Assembly (NCBI GenBank): GCA_965178655.1 | Contig: OZ238266.1 | Coordinates: forward strand, 868,001-932,000 | DNA length: 64,000 bases | From: GCA-2733415 sp965178655 | Lineage (GTDB): Bacteria > Bacteroidota > Bacteroidia > Flavobacteriales > Flavobacteriaceae | Direction of reading: 5' to 3' | Shown: positions 54,384 through 63,605 of the stretch, one piece after another | How the letters are laid out: each line of letters starts with the position of its first letter | Numbering within the stretch: position 1 is the stretch's first letter | Notes under the pieces: generated by a model | Told to the model about the DNA's origin: nothing | Databases searched by the model: none | The model's input: only the letters and a program-made list of their open reading frames with translations | Made by a program: the position numbers and the translations under genes

Positions 54384-54701
54384 CTACAATACAGCATCAA
54401 TAGATTCTGTGTACACGTTTTTTGGAGATACTCCAACTTGTCTACTAATCATTTCTCCTTTATGGAATAACAATACTGTAGGTATGTTACGCACACCGTA
54501 TTTTGCTGCAAATTCTTGATTTGCATCTACGTCTACTTTTCCTACAACTGCTTTTCCTTCGTACTCATTACTAACTTCGTCAATAACAGGCCCTACCATA
54601 CGGCATGGTCCGCACCAAGCTGCCCAAAAGTCTACCAATACTGGCTTATCTGAGTTTAATACTACTTCTTCAAATGTTGCGTCTGTGATTTCTAATGCCA
54701 T
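54384..54701 (-). CDS. trxA: Thioredoxin
   Basis: 105 residues, the usual length. It has the WCGPC active site in DFWAAWCGPCRMVGPV, the conserved DVDANQ, and cis-Pro in RNIPTVLLFHKGE. It is a cytosolic thiol-disulfide reductant fed by thioredoxin reductase. It is transcribed opposite to the secreted thioredoxin-fold protein. Confidence 0.97.
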   Translation of the reverse strand: MALEITDATFEEVVLNSDKPVLVDFWAAWCGPCRMVGPVIDEVSNEYEGKAVVGKVDVDANQEFAAKYGVRNIPTVLLFHKGEMISRQVGVSPKNVYTESIDAVL

Positions 54702-54803
54702 TTTTATATATATTTAATGTTATTAATTTTTTATTACATTACAAATGTAGTTAAATATTTTACTATTCTGTATGCTTGTATATTGTATTCTTTTATATGA
54801 ATA

Positions 54804-54823
54804 TTAATTTAGCTTATAGTTAA
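54804..54823. repeat. 20-bp direct repeat, left copy (dnaE 3'-end duplicate)
   Basis: TTAATTTAGCTTATAGTTAA is identical to 55914-55933, which is the last codons and stop of dnaE on the minus strand. The two copies bracket the 1.1-kb repeat region. Confidence 0.8.
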
Positions 54824-55190
54824 ATTGGAGGAGATATTATTTTGTTTAGATAGATTGGCGCGCCTCGAGTATTCGGGGCGCGCAAAGACAGTGGGGTGTC
54901 ATTCCCGCGGAGGCGGGAATCTATTTCTCAAATATTCTTTTTTTATTCTTTTCATTTTGTCTTGATACAAAATGAAACAAAAGATCAATGCGGTATGAGG
55001 AAATTGCGAAGCACCACTCACTTTCAAAGCTACATACTAAAAGCTTCGCTTTGCACTTCCGCTTTTTCGTTTGCTATTTCTGCATATCGCCAGAGCGGCG
55101 TGTTGTTTAAACGTTTGGTATTTATGTCTATTATTCCCGTGTAAGCAGGAATCTAAAACGTCATCATTCTGTGTTCGGAAGTCTACATTA
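54824..55190. repeat. Intergenic REP-like palindromes (no gene)
   Basis: No gene is supported. It contains palindromes of the REP type, notably ATTCCCGCGGAGGCGGGAAT at 54900-54919 and a degenerate one at 55133-55152 (ATTCCCGTGTAAGCAGGAAT). A GGCGCGCC-rich patch lies at about 54855. All belong to the same family as the array that follows. Confidence 0.6.
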
Positions 55191-55913
55191 AGTTTTGGAT
55201 TCCCGCCTACGCGGGAAAGACAAACAATAACAAAACCACTTGTCATGCTGAACTAGTTTCAGCATCTCAACTCACTAAAAATAAATTACAACACCTAGAC
55301 CCTGAAACCTGTTCAGGGTGACAAGAAACGAGGAGATTGCCGCGCCCCGAGTATTCGGGACTCGCAAAGACAGGACTGTTGTCACTGCGAATGAGTGAAA
55401 CGATATGTGGCAGTCTTAACATTAAGTAATTGCTTATAACTGTTAGACTGAATACTGAAGTTTTGGATTCCCGTCTACGCGGGAAAGACAAACAATAACA
55501 AAACCACTTGTCATGCTGAACTAGTTTCAGCATCTCAACTCACTAAAAATAAATTACAACACCTAGACCCTGAAACCTGTTCAGGGTGACAAGAAACGAG
55601 GAGATTGCCGCGCCCCGAATTTCGGGACTCGCAAAGACAGTACTGTTGTCACTGCAAATGAGTGAAACGACATGTAGCAGTCTTAACACTAAGTAATTAC
55701 TTATAACTGTTAGACTGAATACTAAAGTTTTGGATTCCCGCCTACGCGGGAAAGACAAACTATAACAAAACCACTTGTCATGCTGAACTAGTTTCAGCAT
55801 CTCAACTCACTAAAAATAAATTACAACACCTAGACCCTGAAACCTGTTCAGGGTGACAAGAAACGAGGAGATTGCCGCGCCCTGAATATTCGGGGCTCGC
55901 AAAGACAGTACTG
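55191..55913. repeat. Tandem array: three copies of a 267/268-bp unit
   Basis: Unit starts are at 55191, 55459 and 55726 (AGTTTTGGAT), so the spacing is 268 and 267; the third copy is shortened at 55913. Each unit contains a CCCGCCTACGCGGG palindrome, CTGAACTAGTTTCAG, CCTGAAACCTGTTCAGGG and GCCGCGCCC...GGGACTCGC inverted repeats. Copies differ by a few per cent. It does not encode protein; apparent frames are chance. Confidence 0.9.
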
Positions 55914-55933
55914 TTAATTTAGCTTATAGTTAA
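55914..55933. repeat. 20-bp direct repeat, right copy (dnaE stop region)
   Basis: The same 20 bases as 54804-54823. Here they are functional, encoding the last residues (YKLN) and stop of dnaE. Confidence 0.8.
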
Positions 55934-58900
55934 TCTGTTGTTCGTCTAGCGCTGTTAACAACTCATTAGTTATGGCTACTTTTTGTGTATTACTTACTAA
56001 TTTTAATTGTTGCTTTTCTTTTAATTCATACACTATAAAGCTGAGCTGATTATCGCCTTTGTGCACATCTATTGTATCTTTAAGCGTGCTAACTTGTGTG
56101 TCTGTTAGGCTGCCTAGCTTTAATTGTATGGTTAGTTTTTTAGACTGCTTTTTCATGACATCTTGTAACATTTCAAAGCTATTAAACTGTACTCTAGGGT
56201 CACCTGCTTTTCCGGTTTCCTTATTTACCCAACCTGGTTTAACTAGTAATTTAACATATACAAAAGAGTTTGGTATTAAAAAATGACGGTGTTTTAGATA
56301 CTCTTCTCCAAATATTCTAAACTCATGTGCTTCATTATAATCCTCTATGGTAAATGTTGCCCAGCCCTTTCCGTTTTTAGATACGCGGTGTTCTATTGTG
56401 GTTATAATTCCTGCAAAGGAGACTTCTCTATTTACAATAGCCTCAAGATTTTTTAAATGCGATAAATTGGCATTACAGAAATACTTTAATTCATTTTTAA
56501 AATCGTCTAATGGATGTCCTGATATAAATACACCAACCACTTCTTTTTCTTGAGATAATTTTTGCATGGTTCCCCACTCTTCACATGGGGGCACTATTGG
56601 TTCTGGAATTTGCACGTCTGATGCTTCGCCAAACAAACTTACTTGGGCAGAATTTTTGTTTTCTTGATATTTTGAAGCGTATTTTAATACTTTTTCAATA
56701 AACAATTGTCCGTCTCCGGAATCATATAGGTATTGTGCTCTATGAGTACCTATAAAGGCATCAAATCCTCCTGCTAGTGCTAAGTTCTCGAAGGCTTTTT
56801 TATTTGCTGAACGCAGTTCTACACGCTTAGCCAAATCAAAAACCGATTTATATTTTCCGTCTTTTTCTCTATGTTCAATAATGGTTGCTACGGCACCACT
56901 ACCTACACCTTTTACAGCACCCATACCAAAGCGGACAGCGTTATCATCGTTTACCGTAAATTTATAAAACGATTCGTTTACACAAGGCCCTAGTACTGGT
57001 AATCCCATACGTTTACACTCTTCCATAAAGAAGGTAACTTGTTTAATATCGTTCATATTATTCGATAAAACTGCTGCCATATATTCTGCTGGGTAGTGCG
57101 CTTTTAGGTAGGCTGTTTGGTAGGCTATCCAGGCATAGCATGTGGAGTGAGATTTATTAAATGCGTACGATGCAAATGCCTCCCAGTCTGTCCATATTTT
57201 TTCAAGCACGGTTTCGTCATGTCCGTTTTCCCCTGCTTGTTTAATGAATTTAGGTTTCATTTTTGCCAGTACTGCAATTTGCTTTTTTCCCATGGCTTTA
57301 CGCAATACATCGGCTTCACCTTTTGTAAAGTTGGCTAGTTTCTGCGATAGTAGCATTACTTGCTCTTGATATACTGTAATACCGTATGTTTCTTCGAGGT
57401 ATTCTTTACTCGCCTCAAGATCATACACAATTTCTTCTACACCGTGTTTACGGTTAATAAAGCTTGGTATGTATTCTATAGGCCCGGGACGATATAGGGC
57501 GTTCATTGCTATTAAATCTGCAAATACAGTTGGTTTTAACTCCTTCATGTATTTTTGCATTCCTGCAGATTCATATTGAAATATACCTACTGTTTCTCCG
57601 CGCTGAAAGAGTTCGTATGTTTTTGTGTCTTCTAAATCAAAGGATTCTGGATCTAACTCAATACCGTGTTTTTGTTTTACTAGTTTTACGGTATCTTTAA
57701 TTAGGGTTAATGTTTTTAGTCCTAAGAAATCCATCTTTAATAGTCCTGCATCTTCAACAACTGCGTTATCGAATTGCGTACAATACATTTCGGAATCTTT
57801 TGCTAAGGCAACAGGCACAAACTTGGTAATATCGTCTGGGGTAATAATTACCCCACAGGCGTGAATACCTGTATTACGAACAGAACCCTCTAGTACACGG
57901 GCTTGATTAATAGTTTCGGCATCTAATCCGCTACCATCTGCAAGGCTAAAAAGTTCGTTAATATTATCGACTTCTTCGGTTCTGAATTTTTCGCGTAGTT
58001 CTTTTTCTGATTTACCAAATATTTTAGCGAGCTTGGTATTGGGTATTAGTTTGGCAATTTTATCGGCTTCAAACAGTGGTAAATCTAGTACTCTTGCAGT
58101 ATCACGAATAGATGATTTTGCTGCCATTGTACCATAGGTAATTATTTGTGCTACTTGGTTAGAGCCGTATTTTTTAATAACGTAGTCTAGTACACGTCCG
58201 CGGCCTTCATCATCAAAATCAATATCAATATCGGGCATACTTACACGTTCTGGGTTTAGGAAACGCTCAAAAAGTAAGTCGTATTTTATAGGGTCTAGGT
58301 TAGTTATCCATAGGCAATAGGCTACTACAGAACCAGCTGCAGACCCTCTTCCCGGCCCTACCGAGACATCCATATTTCTGGCTTCTCGAATAAAGTCTTC
58401 TACTATTAAAAAGTATCCTGGGTAACCTGTTTTTTCTATTACAGAGAGCTCAAAGTCTAAGCGTTCTTTTATTTCTGGGGTAATAGTGCCATATCTTTTT
58501 TTAGCCCCTTCATAGGTAAGATGTGCTAAGAAAGCATTTTCGCCTCGTTTTCCGCCATCGGCTTCATCTTCTTTAAACTGAAATTGCTCTGGTATATTAA
58601 ATGCGGGTAACAATACATCTCTGGCCAGGGTAAAGTTTTCTATTTTATCTACTACCTCCTGTATGTTGGTGATGGCTTCTGGAATATCATTAAAAAGCAA
58701 TTTCATTTCGTCTTGACTTTTAAAATAATATTCTTGATTTGGTAATCCGTATCTATAACCGCGACCACGACCTATTGGGGTGGCTTGTTTTTCGCCGTCT
58801 TTTACGCATAGTAGTATATCATGTGCATTGGCATCGGCTTGTTTTGCGTAATAGGTATTGTTTGTAGCAATGCATTTTACTTGGTGCTTTTTAGAGAACT

Positions 58901-60296
58901 CTACTAGTACTGCGTTTACGCGTTTTTCATCTTCTTGATCATGGCGCATAAGTTCTATGTAAAGGTCGTCTTTAAAGACCTCTTTCCACCAAATTAAGGC
59001 GTCTTCTGCTTGTTTTTCGCCAATATTTAAGACCTTACTGGGGACTTCTCCGTACAGGTTTCCGGTTAAAACAATTATATCTTCTTTGTATTGCTCTACA
59101 ATATTTTTATCGATTCTTGGCACGTAATATTTTCCGTGGGTATGTCCTAGAGACGACATTTTTGCCAAGTTATGATATCCGTTTTTATTTTTTGCTAGAA
59201 AGACTACTTGGTAGCCGTTATCTTTTTGTGATTTATCTAAATGATTTTCGCAAACAAACAACTCACAGCCTATAATTCCTTTTAGTGGTTTTTGGGTAAA
59301 TGGTTCGTTATTTTCTTGTGCTTCGGCACGTTTATTTTCTAGAGAATTGTTGTGTTTTTCTACTGCCGATACAAAATGGAATGCTCCCATCATGTTGGCA
59401 TGATCTGTCATTGCAACAGCATCCATACTACTAGCTACTGCAATATCTACCAGTCCTTTTACTGGTATGGTAGATTGTAATACTGAGTACTGAGAATGGT
59501 TGTGTAGGTGCGAGAATTGTGCGCTTGCTAGGGCGGTTTGGTTTTCTGCTAGGGTTTGTTTAGAAACCTGTGGTGCAGTTTGCTTATCTAATTGCTTCTG
59601 TATTTTTTCGGAAGCTTTTTTTAAGTTTACGTGTTGTATACCTACTACATTAATTGTGGTAGGGTTTTGTGTATCAAATCTTGTAAAATAGTCTTCAGCA
59701 ACGGCTAACTCTTCTATGGTATAGTTTCGTTTTCTGATTAACTCAAAAAAGCATCGTGTGGTTGCCTCTACATCTGCAGTTGCATTGTGTGCTTCGCCAA
59801 AACCTGTGCCAAATAAGTGCTGGTGTAGCTCGGTTAGTGTTGGTAGTTTAAAACGGCCTCCTCTACCGCCTGGTATTTGACATAGCTGTGCTGTTTTTTC
59901 TGTACAGGTGTCTAAAACTGGTAGGTTTTGTAGTGGATTTTCTATGCCTAAACGGTGAAATTCTGCGCCTACAATATTGGTGTCGAATTTTACATTCTGA
60001 CCTACAATAAATTTAGATTTTGATAGGGCAATATTAAATTGCGCCAACATGTCTTGTAGGGGCACTCCTTGCTCTGCTGCTAAATTGGTAGATATACCGT
60101 GTATTTTTTCGGCATCATAGGGTATGTTAAACCCATTGGGTTGTATTAAAAAATCTTGATGTTCTATACAGTTTCCTAACTCGTCATGCAATTGCCAAGC
60201 AATTTGGATACATCTTGGCCAGTTGTCTGAGTCTGTTATTGGGGCGTCCCATCGTTTTGGAAGGCCTGTAGTTTCTGTGTCAAAAATTAAATACAT
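55914..60296 (-). CDS. dnaE: DNA polymerase III alpha subunit with fused exonuclease
   Basis: 1460 residues. Residues ~1-200 are a DEDDh proofreading exonuclease (YLIFDTETTGLP, GQNVKFDTNIVG, HNATADVEATTR). The PHP domain follows at ~255-330 (FSHLHNHSQYSVL), then the polymerase core (GPGRGSAAGS, PDIDIDFDDEGRGRV with catalytic Asp, and RPGPIEYIPSFI), the tandem helix-hairpin-helix region and an OB domain (VSFAGIITTIEHRV). Fusion of the epsilon-like exonuclease to DnaE is common in flavobacteria and replaces a separate DnaQ. It is the replicative polymerase. Confidence 0.95.
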   Translation of the reverse strand: MYLIFDTETTGLPKRWDAPITDSDNWPRCIQIAWQLHDELGNCIEHQDFLIQPNGFNIPYDAEKIHGISTNLAAEQGVPLQDMLAQFNIALSKSKFIVGQNVKFDTNIVGAEFHRLGIENPLQNLPVLDTCTEKTAQLCQIPGGRGGRFKLPTLTELHQHLFGTGFGEAHNATADVEATTRCFFELIRKRNYTIEELAVAEDYFTRFDTQNPTTINVVGIQHVNLKKASEKIQKQLDKQTAPQVSKQTLAENQTALASAQFSHLHNHSQYSVLQSTIPVKGLVDIAVASSMDAVAMTDHANMMGAFHFVSAVEKHNNSLENKRAEAQENNEPFTQKPLKGIIGCELFVCENHLDKSQKDNGYQVVFLAKNKNGYHNLAKMSSLGHTHGKYYVPRIDKNIVEQYKEDIIVLTGNLYGEVPSKVLNIGEKQAEDALIWWKEVFKDDLYIELMRHDQEDEKRVNAVLVEFSKKHQVKCIATNNTYYAKQADANAHDILLCVKDGEKQATPIGRGRGYRYGLPNQEYYFKSQDEMKLLFNDIPEAITNIQEVVDKIENFTLARDVLLPAFNIPEQFQFKEDEADGGKRGENAFLAHLTYEGAKKRYGTITPEIKERLDFELSVIEKTGYPGYFLIVEDFIREARNMDVSVGPGRGSAAGSVVAYCLWITNLDPIKYDLLFERFLNPERVSMPDIDIDFDDEGRGRVLDYVIKKYGSNQVAQIITYGTMAAKSSIRDTARVLDLPLFEADKIAKLIPNTKLAKIFGKSEKELREKFRTEEVDNINELFSLADGSGLDAETINQARVLEGSVRNTGIHACGVIITPDDITKFVPVALAKDSEMYCTQFDNAVVEDAGLLKMDFLGLKTLTLIKDTVKLVKQKHGIELDPESFDLEDTKTYELFQRGETVGIFQYESAGMQKYMKELKPTVFADLIAMNALYRPGPIEYIPSFINRKHGVEEIVYDLEASKEYLEETYGITVYQEQVMLLSQKLANFTKGEADVLRKAMGKKQIAVLAKMKPKFIKQAGENGHDETVLEKIWTDWEAFASYAFNKSHSTCYAWIAYQTAYLKAHYPAEYMAAVLSNNMNDIKQVTFFMEECKRMGLPVLGPCVNESFYKFTVNDDNAVRFGMGAVKGVGSGAVATIIEHREKDGKYKSVFDLAKRVELRSANKKAFENLALAGGFDAFIGTHRAQYLYDSGDGQLFIEKVLKYASKYQENKNSAQVSLFGEASDVQIPEPIVPPCEEWGTMQKLSQEKEVVGVFISGHPLDDFKNELKYFCNANLSHLKNLEAIVNREVSFAGIITTIEHRVSKNGKGWATFTIEDYNEAHEFRIFGEEYLKHRHFLIPNSFVYVKLLVKPGWVNKETGKAGDPRVQFNSFEMLQDVMKKQSKKLTIQLKLGSLTDTQVSTLKDTIDVHKGDNQLSFIVYELKEKQQLKLVSNTQKVAITNELLTALDEQQINYKLN

Positions 60297-60824
60297 GCTT
60301 CAAATTTAGGTATAATATGATTGTTATTATAACAGATTTGAGGTTATTTTTAAATGAAGATAATTGTTTGTATTTGTTTGTAAACTCCTACTTTATAGCT
60401 TTACCTATTTGTTAAAAACTTGTTGAAAAGCCACCACTTATTTAATATTAACACAACCTTAAAAAGCCTTATCTTTGAAATAACAAAAAAAGCCTTAGAG
60501 TTTTCACTTTAAGACTTTTAAAATAGGTTTGCTAAAAGTTAGCATTGTATCTTTTTATTTGCACTTCAAAAATACAATTCTTCTTTTAGTCTTCCTAGAT
60601 TTTTAACAATTAATTGCATGTTGCACATGCGGAAAGGGAGAGATATGTTATAACTTTTTAGACTACAACACGCTTATAGGTTGAGATACTTATGGGGTAA
60701 ACACTGGTAAAATACGTGCTGGGTTTAATTTATTATAAAGGTGTTTTATTAAAGCGTACAAAAATAATAAGGTGTTTACGGCGCTGCCTTTTAAATAGAG
60801 CTGTAGTAAATATTAAAAATAAAG
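60297..60824. other. 528-base intergenic region, no gene seen
   Basis: No gene is supported between dnaE and the HU-like gene. TATCTTTG at about 60469-60476 resembles a Bacteroidota -7 box on the plus strand, far upstream of the HU-like gene. Nothing else is recognised. Confidence 0.35.
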
Positions 60825-61208
60825 ATGATTAAATATAATTTAAGAAATAGGGTTAACCCTCAGGACGTAACTGCTACACAGAAGTTTTACCCTGTAAAGA
60901 AGACACAAGAAGCATTTGTAATGAGAGATTTAGCAAAACGAATTAGCAATGAAAGCACCATTAGTATGATGGATACTATGGCGGTATTGGAAGCTTTTTT
61001 GCAGATTATACCTAATGAATTGTTACGAGGAAACATTGTTAAACTAGGCGACTTTGGTACTTTTAGAACAACGCTTTCTGGTGTAGGTGTTACTACTGAA
61101 GATGAGTTTAATGCTGCTACGCATATTACAAACTTAAATGTCCGTTTTAGGCCTGCCAAGGAGTTTAATAAATTGCTCTTGGGCGTACAATATAGCAGGG
61201 CCTCTTAA
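60825..61208 (+). CDS. HU/IHF-like DNA-binding protein (Bacteroidota HU-like type)
   Basis: 127 residues. The HU-like fold is visible: RDLAKRISNESTISMMDTMAVLEAFLQIIPNELLRGNIVKLGDFGTFRTTLS, with the extended N-terminal leader (YNLRNRVNPQDVTATQKFYPV) of the 'HU-HIG' proteins abundant in Bacteroidota. It bends or packs DNA. It is placed directly before a 21-bp repeat array and a recombinase, although it need not be functionally linked to them. Confidence 0.88.
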   Translation: MIKYNLRNRVNPQDVTATQKFYPVKKTQEAFVMRDLAKRISNESTISMMDTMAVLEAFLQIIPNELLRGNIVKLGDFGTFRTTLSGVGVTTEDEFNAATHITNLNVRFRPAKEFNKLLLGVQYSRAS

Positions 61209-61235
61209 AGCGCACGTTATATTTAGAAGACTAAA

Positions 61236-61269
61236 AGAAGGTACAGCAATGTATCTTCTTTTTTTTTGC
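61236..61269 (+). terminator. Terminator of the HU-like gene
   Basis: AGAAGGTAC pairs with GTATCTTCT (one mismatch) around a 6-base loop and is followed by nine Ts. Confidence 0.75.
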
Positions 61270-61284
61270 CTGTTTTTTAGGCCT

Positions 61285-61383
61285 AAAAGTTGCGCAACTT
61301 TTGTAAAAAGTACCTTAGTTTTTGAAAAAAGTACAGCAACTTTTACGAAAAGTACAGCAACTTATTTTAAAAGTACCTTAACT
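61285..61383. repeat. 18-bp palindrome plus 21-bp tandem repeats
   Basis: AAAAGTTGC/GCAACTTTT at 61285-61302 is a perfect palindrome. Directly after it come four 21-bp units at 61300, 61321, 61342 and 61363, each with AAAAGTACnnnAaCT. It is 21 bp rather than 22, so units rotate by two helical turns. It lies 230 bp before the recombinase gene. In-frame KST heptads in a small open frame are a by-product of the 21-bp period. Confidence 0.8.
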
Positions 61384-61581
61384 TTTTACAAAAGATACTG
61401 TTGTGTTTAAAACAACGTTATTTTTAGTATTCCGACTACTATTTTCTCCTGTTTTTAGACATTTTTTAATTTTCGCTTTTTTACGCAAAAAACATACTTA
61501 TCTGATTTTTAGTTGGTTACGTTTTTTTGTTGTTTTAAAAAATACCCAATAGTTGGTATTTTTTAGCTGATTTATTAGGGG

Positions 61582-61589
61582 TATCTTTG
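61582..61589 (+). promoter_or_regulatory. -7 box (TATCTTTG) of the recombinase
   Basis: A match to TAnnTTTG, 21 bases before the ATG at 61611. It rules out the upstream GTG at 61587 as a start. Confidence 0.5.
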
Positions 61590-61610
61590 GTAAGTAACAC
61601 CCATATTATT

Positions 61611-62804
61611 ATGAAAGAAGATCAGCTTCCTGTGGTAATTTTAAAACGAGGGCTTCATAAAAGTAAGCCTAGGCTGTTTCTTTATTTTATATACAACAAT
61701 TTTATTATTGATTTAATTAAGGTTATACCTGGCGCTTGGTGGAGCGGTTCGTTAAAGTGCTGGTGCGTGTTAGATACTCCTGAAAACTTACAATATATTA
61801 CAACTACTTTAAAAACGCATGCTAATATAGATAAGCAATATCTTAAAAAGTATACCCCTGTAGTGGTTACCAAAAAACCTGGAATGCTTCCAAAAAACCG
61901 TCCATTAACGGATAATGACAAAGATGTTTTACGTGGTTACGTGCAATATTTACGAGGTAAGCGTTTAAGTAAAAGTACCGTGAGTACTTATTTTACTTAT
62001 ATGGCAGATTTTATTGCGTTTTTAAAACAAAAGCCTATTAATTTAATTAACAACCGAGATGTAGAGCTTTTTATTGAAACGGTTTTTGTGCCTAAAAAAT
62101 ATAGTATTAGCACCCATCGGCAATTTATTAGTGCGGTAAAGCTATTTGCTACCTTGCACTGTACTTGCCAGATTAACAACTTGGAATTGACACGCCCAAA
62201 GCGATCAAAAATTTTACCATCGGTATTATCTAAAGAAGAGGTTATTGATTTAATACGGTGTACAAAAAACCTAAAACACCGGGCTATAATTGCTTTAATT
62301 TATTCTTCTGGTTTGCGTATTGGCGAATTAGTGTCTTTGGAGTTAAAAAACATCTCTATAGACCGCAAGCAAATTCTTATACATAATGCCAAGGGCCGAA
62401 AAGACCGTTATGTTGTATTGGCTGCTCATTTTTTACCTTTGCTAAAAAATTATTTTATTACGTATAGACCAACGCGTTATTTTGTAGAAGGCGCTCCTGG
62501 AAAGCCTTATAGCGCGAGTAGTATACGTAAGTTTTTACAAAAATCTTGCAAGGCTGCAAATATTACAAAACGTGTAACACCACATACTTTACGACATAGT
62601 TTTGCGACACATTTATTAGAAAATGGCGTGGGATTACGATACATACAAGAGTTGTTGGGACATGCAAAACCAGAGACTACTATGATTTATACACATGTGG
62701 CCACCAAAGATTTATTAGATATACAGAGCCCATTAGATACTATTTTACTATCTTTAACAAAAAACGATAAACGCGATCAAAACTTCCTTTTATCCGGAAA
62801 TTAA
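61611..62804 (+). CDS. XerC/D-type tyrosine recombinase
   Basis: 397 residues from ATG at 61611. A ~100-residue N-terminal domain (W-rich: PGAWWSGSLKCWCVLDTPENLQYI) is followed by a SAM-like domain (~100-190, RLSKSTVSTYFTYMADFIAFL) and the catalytic domain. Catalytic residues: R in SSGLRIGELV, K in GRKDRYVV, H and R in TPHTLRHSFATH, H in LGHAKPET and Y in MIYTHV. It lacks the extra helix that marks classical IntI integron integrases. It reads towards a lipoprotein cassette with a palindromic downstream site. An inverted repeat (TTCCTTTTATC/GATAAAAAGGAA) spans its stop codon. Confidence 0.92.
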   Translation: MKEDQLPVVILKRGLHKSKPRLFLYFIYNNFIIDLIKVIPGAWWSGSLKCWCVLDTPENLQYITTTLKTHANIDKQYLKKYTPVVVTKKPGMLPKNRPLTDNDKDVLRGYVQYLRGKRLSKSTVSTYFTYMADFIAFLKQKPINLINNRDVELFIETVFVPKKYSISTHRQFISAVKLFATLHCTCQINNLELTRPKRSKILPSVLSKEEVIDLIRCTKNLKHRAIIALIYSSGLRIGELVSLELKNISIDRKQILIHNAKGRKDRYVVLAAHFLPLLKNYFITYRPTRYFVEGAPGKPYSASSIRKFLQKSCKAANITKRVTPHTLRHSFATHLLENGVGLRYIQELLGHAKPETTMIYTHVATKDLLDIQSPLDTILLSLTKNDKRDQNFLLSGN

Positions 62805-62840
62805 ATCTGATAAAAAGGAACTTTGCTCCACATATAACCA

Positions 62841-62850
62841 GTTAGCAAAT
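62841..62850. repeat. GTTAGCAAAT core, left boundary of the lipoprotein cassette
   Basis: GTTAGCAAAT is the exact inverse of ATTTGCTAAC at 63468-63477. The two bracket the lipoprotein gene closely (16 and 4 bases from its ends). Confidence 0.65.
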
Positions 62851-62866
62851 ATTAAAACCAAACTTT

Positions 62867-63463
62867 ATGAAAAAAATTAAACTTTTATTATTAGTATTAT
62901 TATCAATAACTTTATTTTGTTGTTCAAGCGACGATTCAAATAGTTCGAATTCAGAAAATGGATTTCAAATTGACGGAACATTTTATCCGACTGATTACAC
63001 TGCAATTTCAAGTCCTTCAAGAACAACACTTGGGACAATTTTTCCCTCTAGACTATCTTTCTTTTCTAATATAGATTATAACATAATTGAAGATGATGTT
63101 AATCATATTGGTTATTTTACTTTATATTCTGGTGATACTAGTGAAAACCCACAATTAATAGAAGGAACTTACACTACTAATTTGGGAGACACAGCACCTT
63201 TTGCAATTGGTGATGATGTAATACAATTTAGAGATAATGTTGAATCTGAAAATTTATTTTACTCACAATATTGGGATATTGACTCAGGTTTTGAATCTGG
63301 AAATGTAACTATTAACTCAATAACAAATGTATTAGATGAAAATGGAAATTACAAAATTGAGGAAATCGATATAAGCTATAGATTTAGAAAAAATGGAAGA
63401 GAAATTACAGGAAATTATAACGGATCAGTTCAATATAGTGATCGTGACGAGGTAGGGAATTAA
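62867..63463 (+). CDS. Cassette-like lipoprotein of unknown function
   Basis: 198 residues with a lipoprotein signal (MKKIKLLLLVLLSITLFCCS) and a serine/aspartate-rich linker (SSDDSNSSNSEN). A beta-rich mature domain follows: GFQIDGTFYPTDYTAI, EGTYTTNLGD, YKIEEIDISYRF and ITGNYNGSVQYSDRD. Bacteroidota lipoproteins of this size are often cell-surface beta-sandwich proteins of no known role. It sits alone between inverted core sites, like an integron cassette. Confidence 0.6.
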   Translation: MKKIKLLLLVLLSITLFCCSSDDSNSSNSENGFQIDGTFYPTDYTAISSPSRTTLGTIFPSRLSFFSNIDYNIIEDDVNHIGYFTLYSGDTSENPQLIEGTYTTNLGDTAPFAIGDDVIQFRDNVESENLFYSQYWDIDSGFESGNVTINSITNVLDENGNYKIEEIDISYRFRKNGREITGNYNGSVQYSDRDEVGN

Positions 63464-63467
63464 TAAC

Positions 63468-63605
63468 ATTTGCTAACACCGTGTATAATTAATTGCTTTG
63501 ACAAGTGCTTATTTGGAAAATTCCTTCGGAATTTTCTCTGGCTAGTATTTGTTTACTAAATTAGTTGCTTAACCACGCAACTAATCATACACAATCACGT
63601 TGTAT
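63468..63605. repeat. attC-like palindromic recombination site candidate
   Basis: From ATTTGCTAAC to CACGTTGTAT. An outer stem GTGTATAATTAATTGC (63481-63496) pairs with GCAACTAATCATACAC (63577-63592) with two mismatches. Inside are a GAAAATTCC/GGAATTTTC hairpin (63516-63536) and an alternative ATTAGTTGC/GCAACTAAT hairpin (63560-63585). AAC at the left and GTT at the right end match the R''/R' ends of integron attC sites only partly: the last bases are not GTTRRRY. Confidence 0.5.

Noticed and set aside
54896..55800. Several open frames of 60-90 codons within the repeat region near 55 kb
   Set aside because: They translate palindromic repeat units, occur in both strands of each copy, and have no starts with ribosome-binding sites or family resemblance.
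61138..61410. A 90-codon frame with KST heptads overlapping the HU-like gene
   Set aside because: The heptads come from the 21-bp DNA repeats, and the frame overlaps the HU-like gene out of frame.
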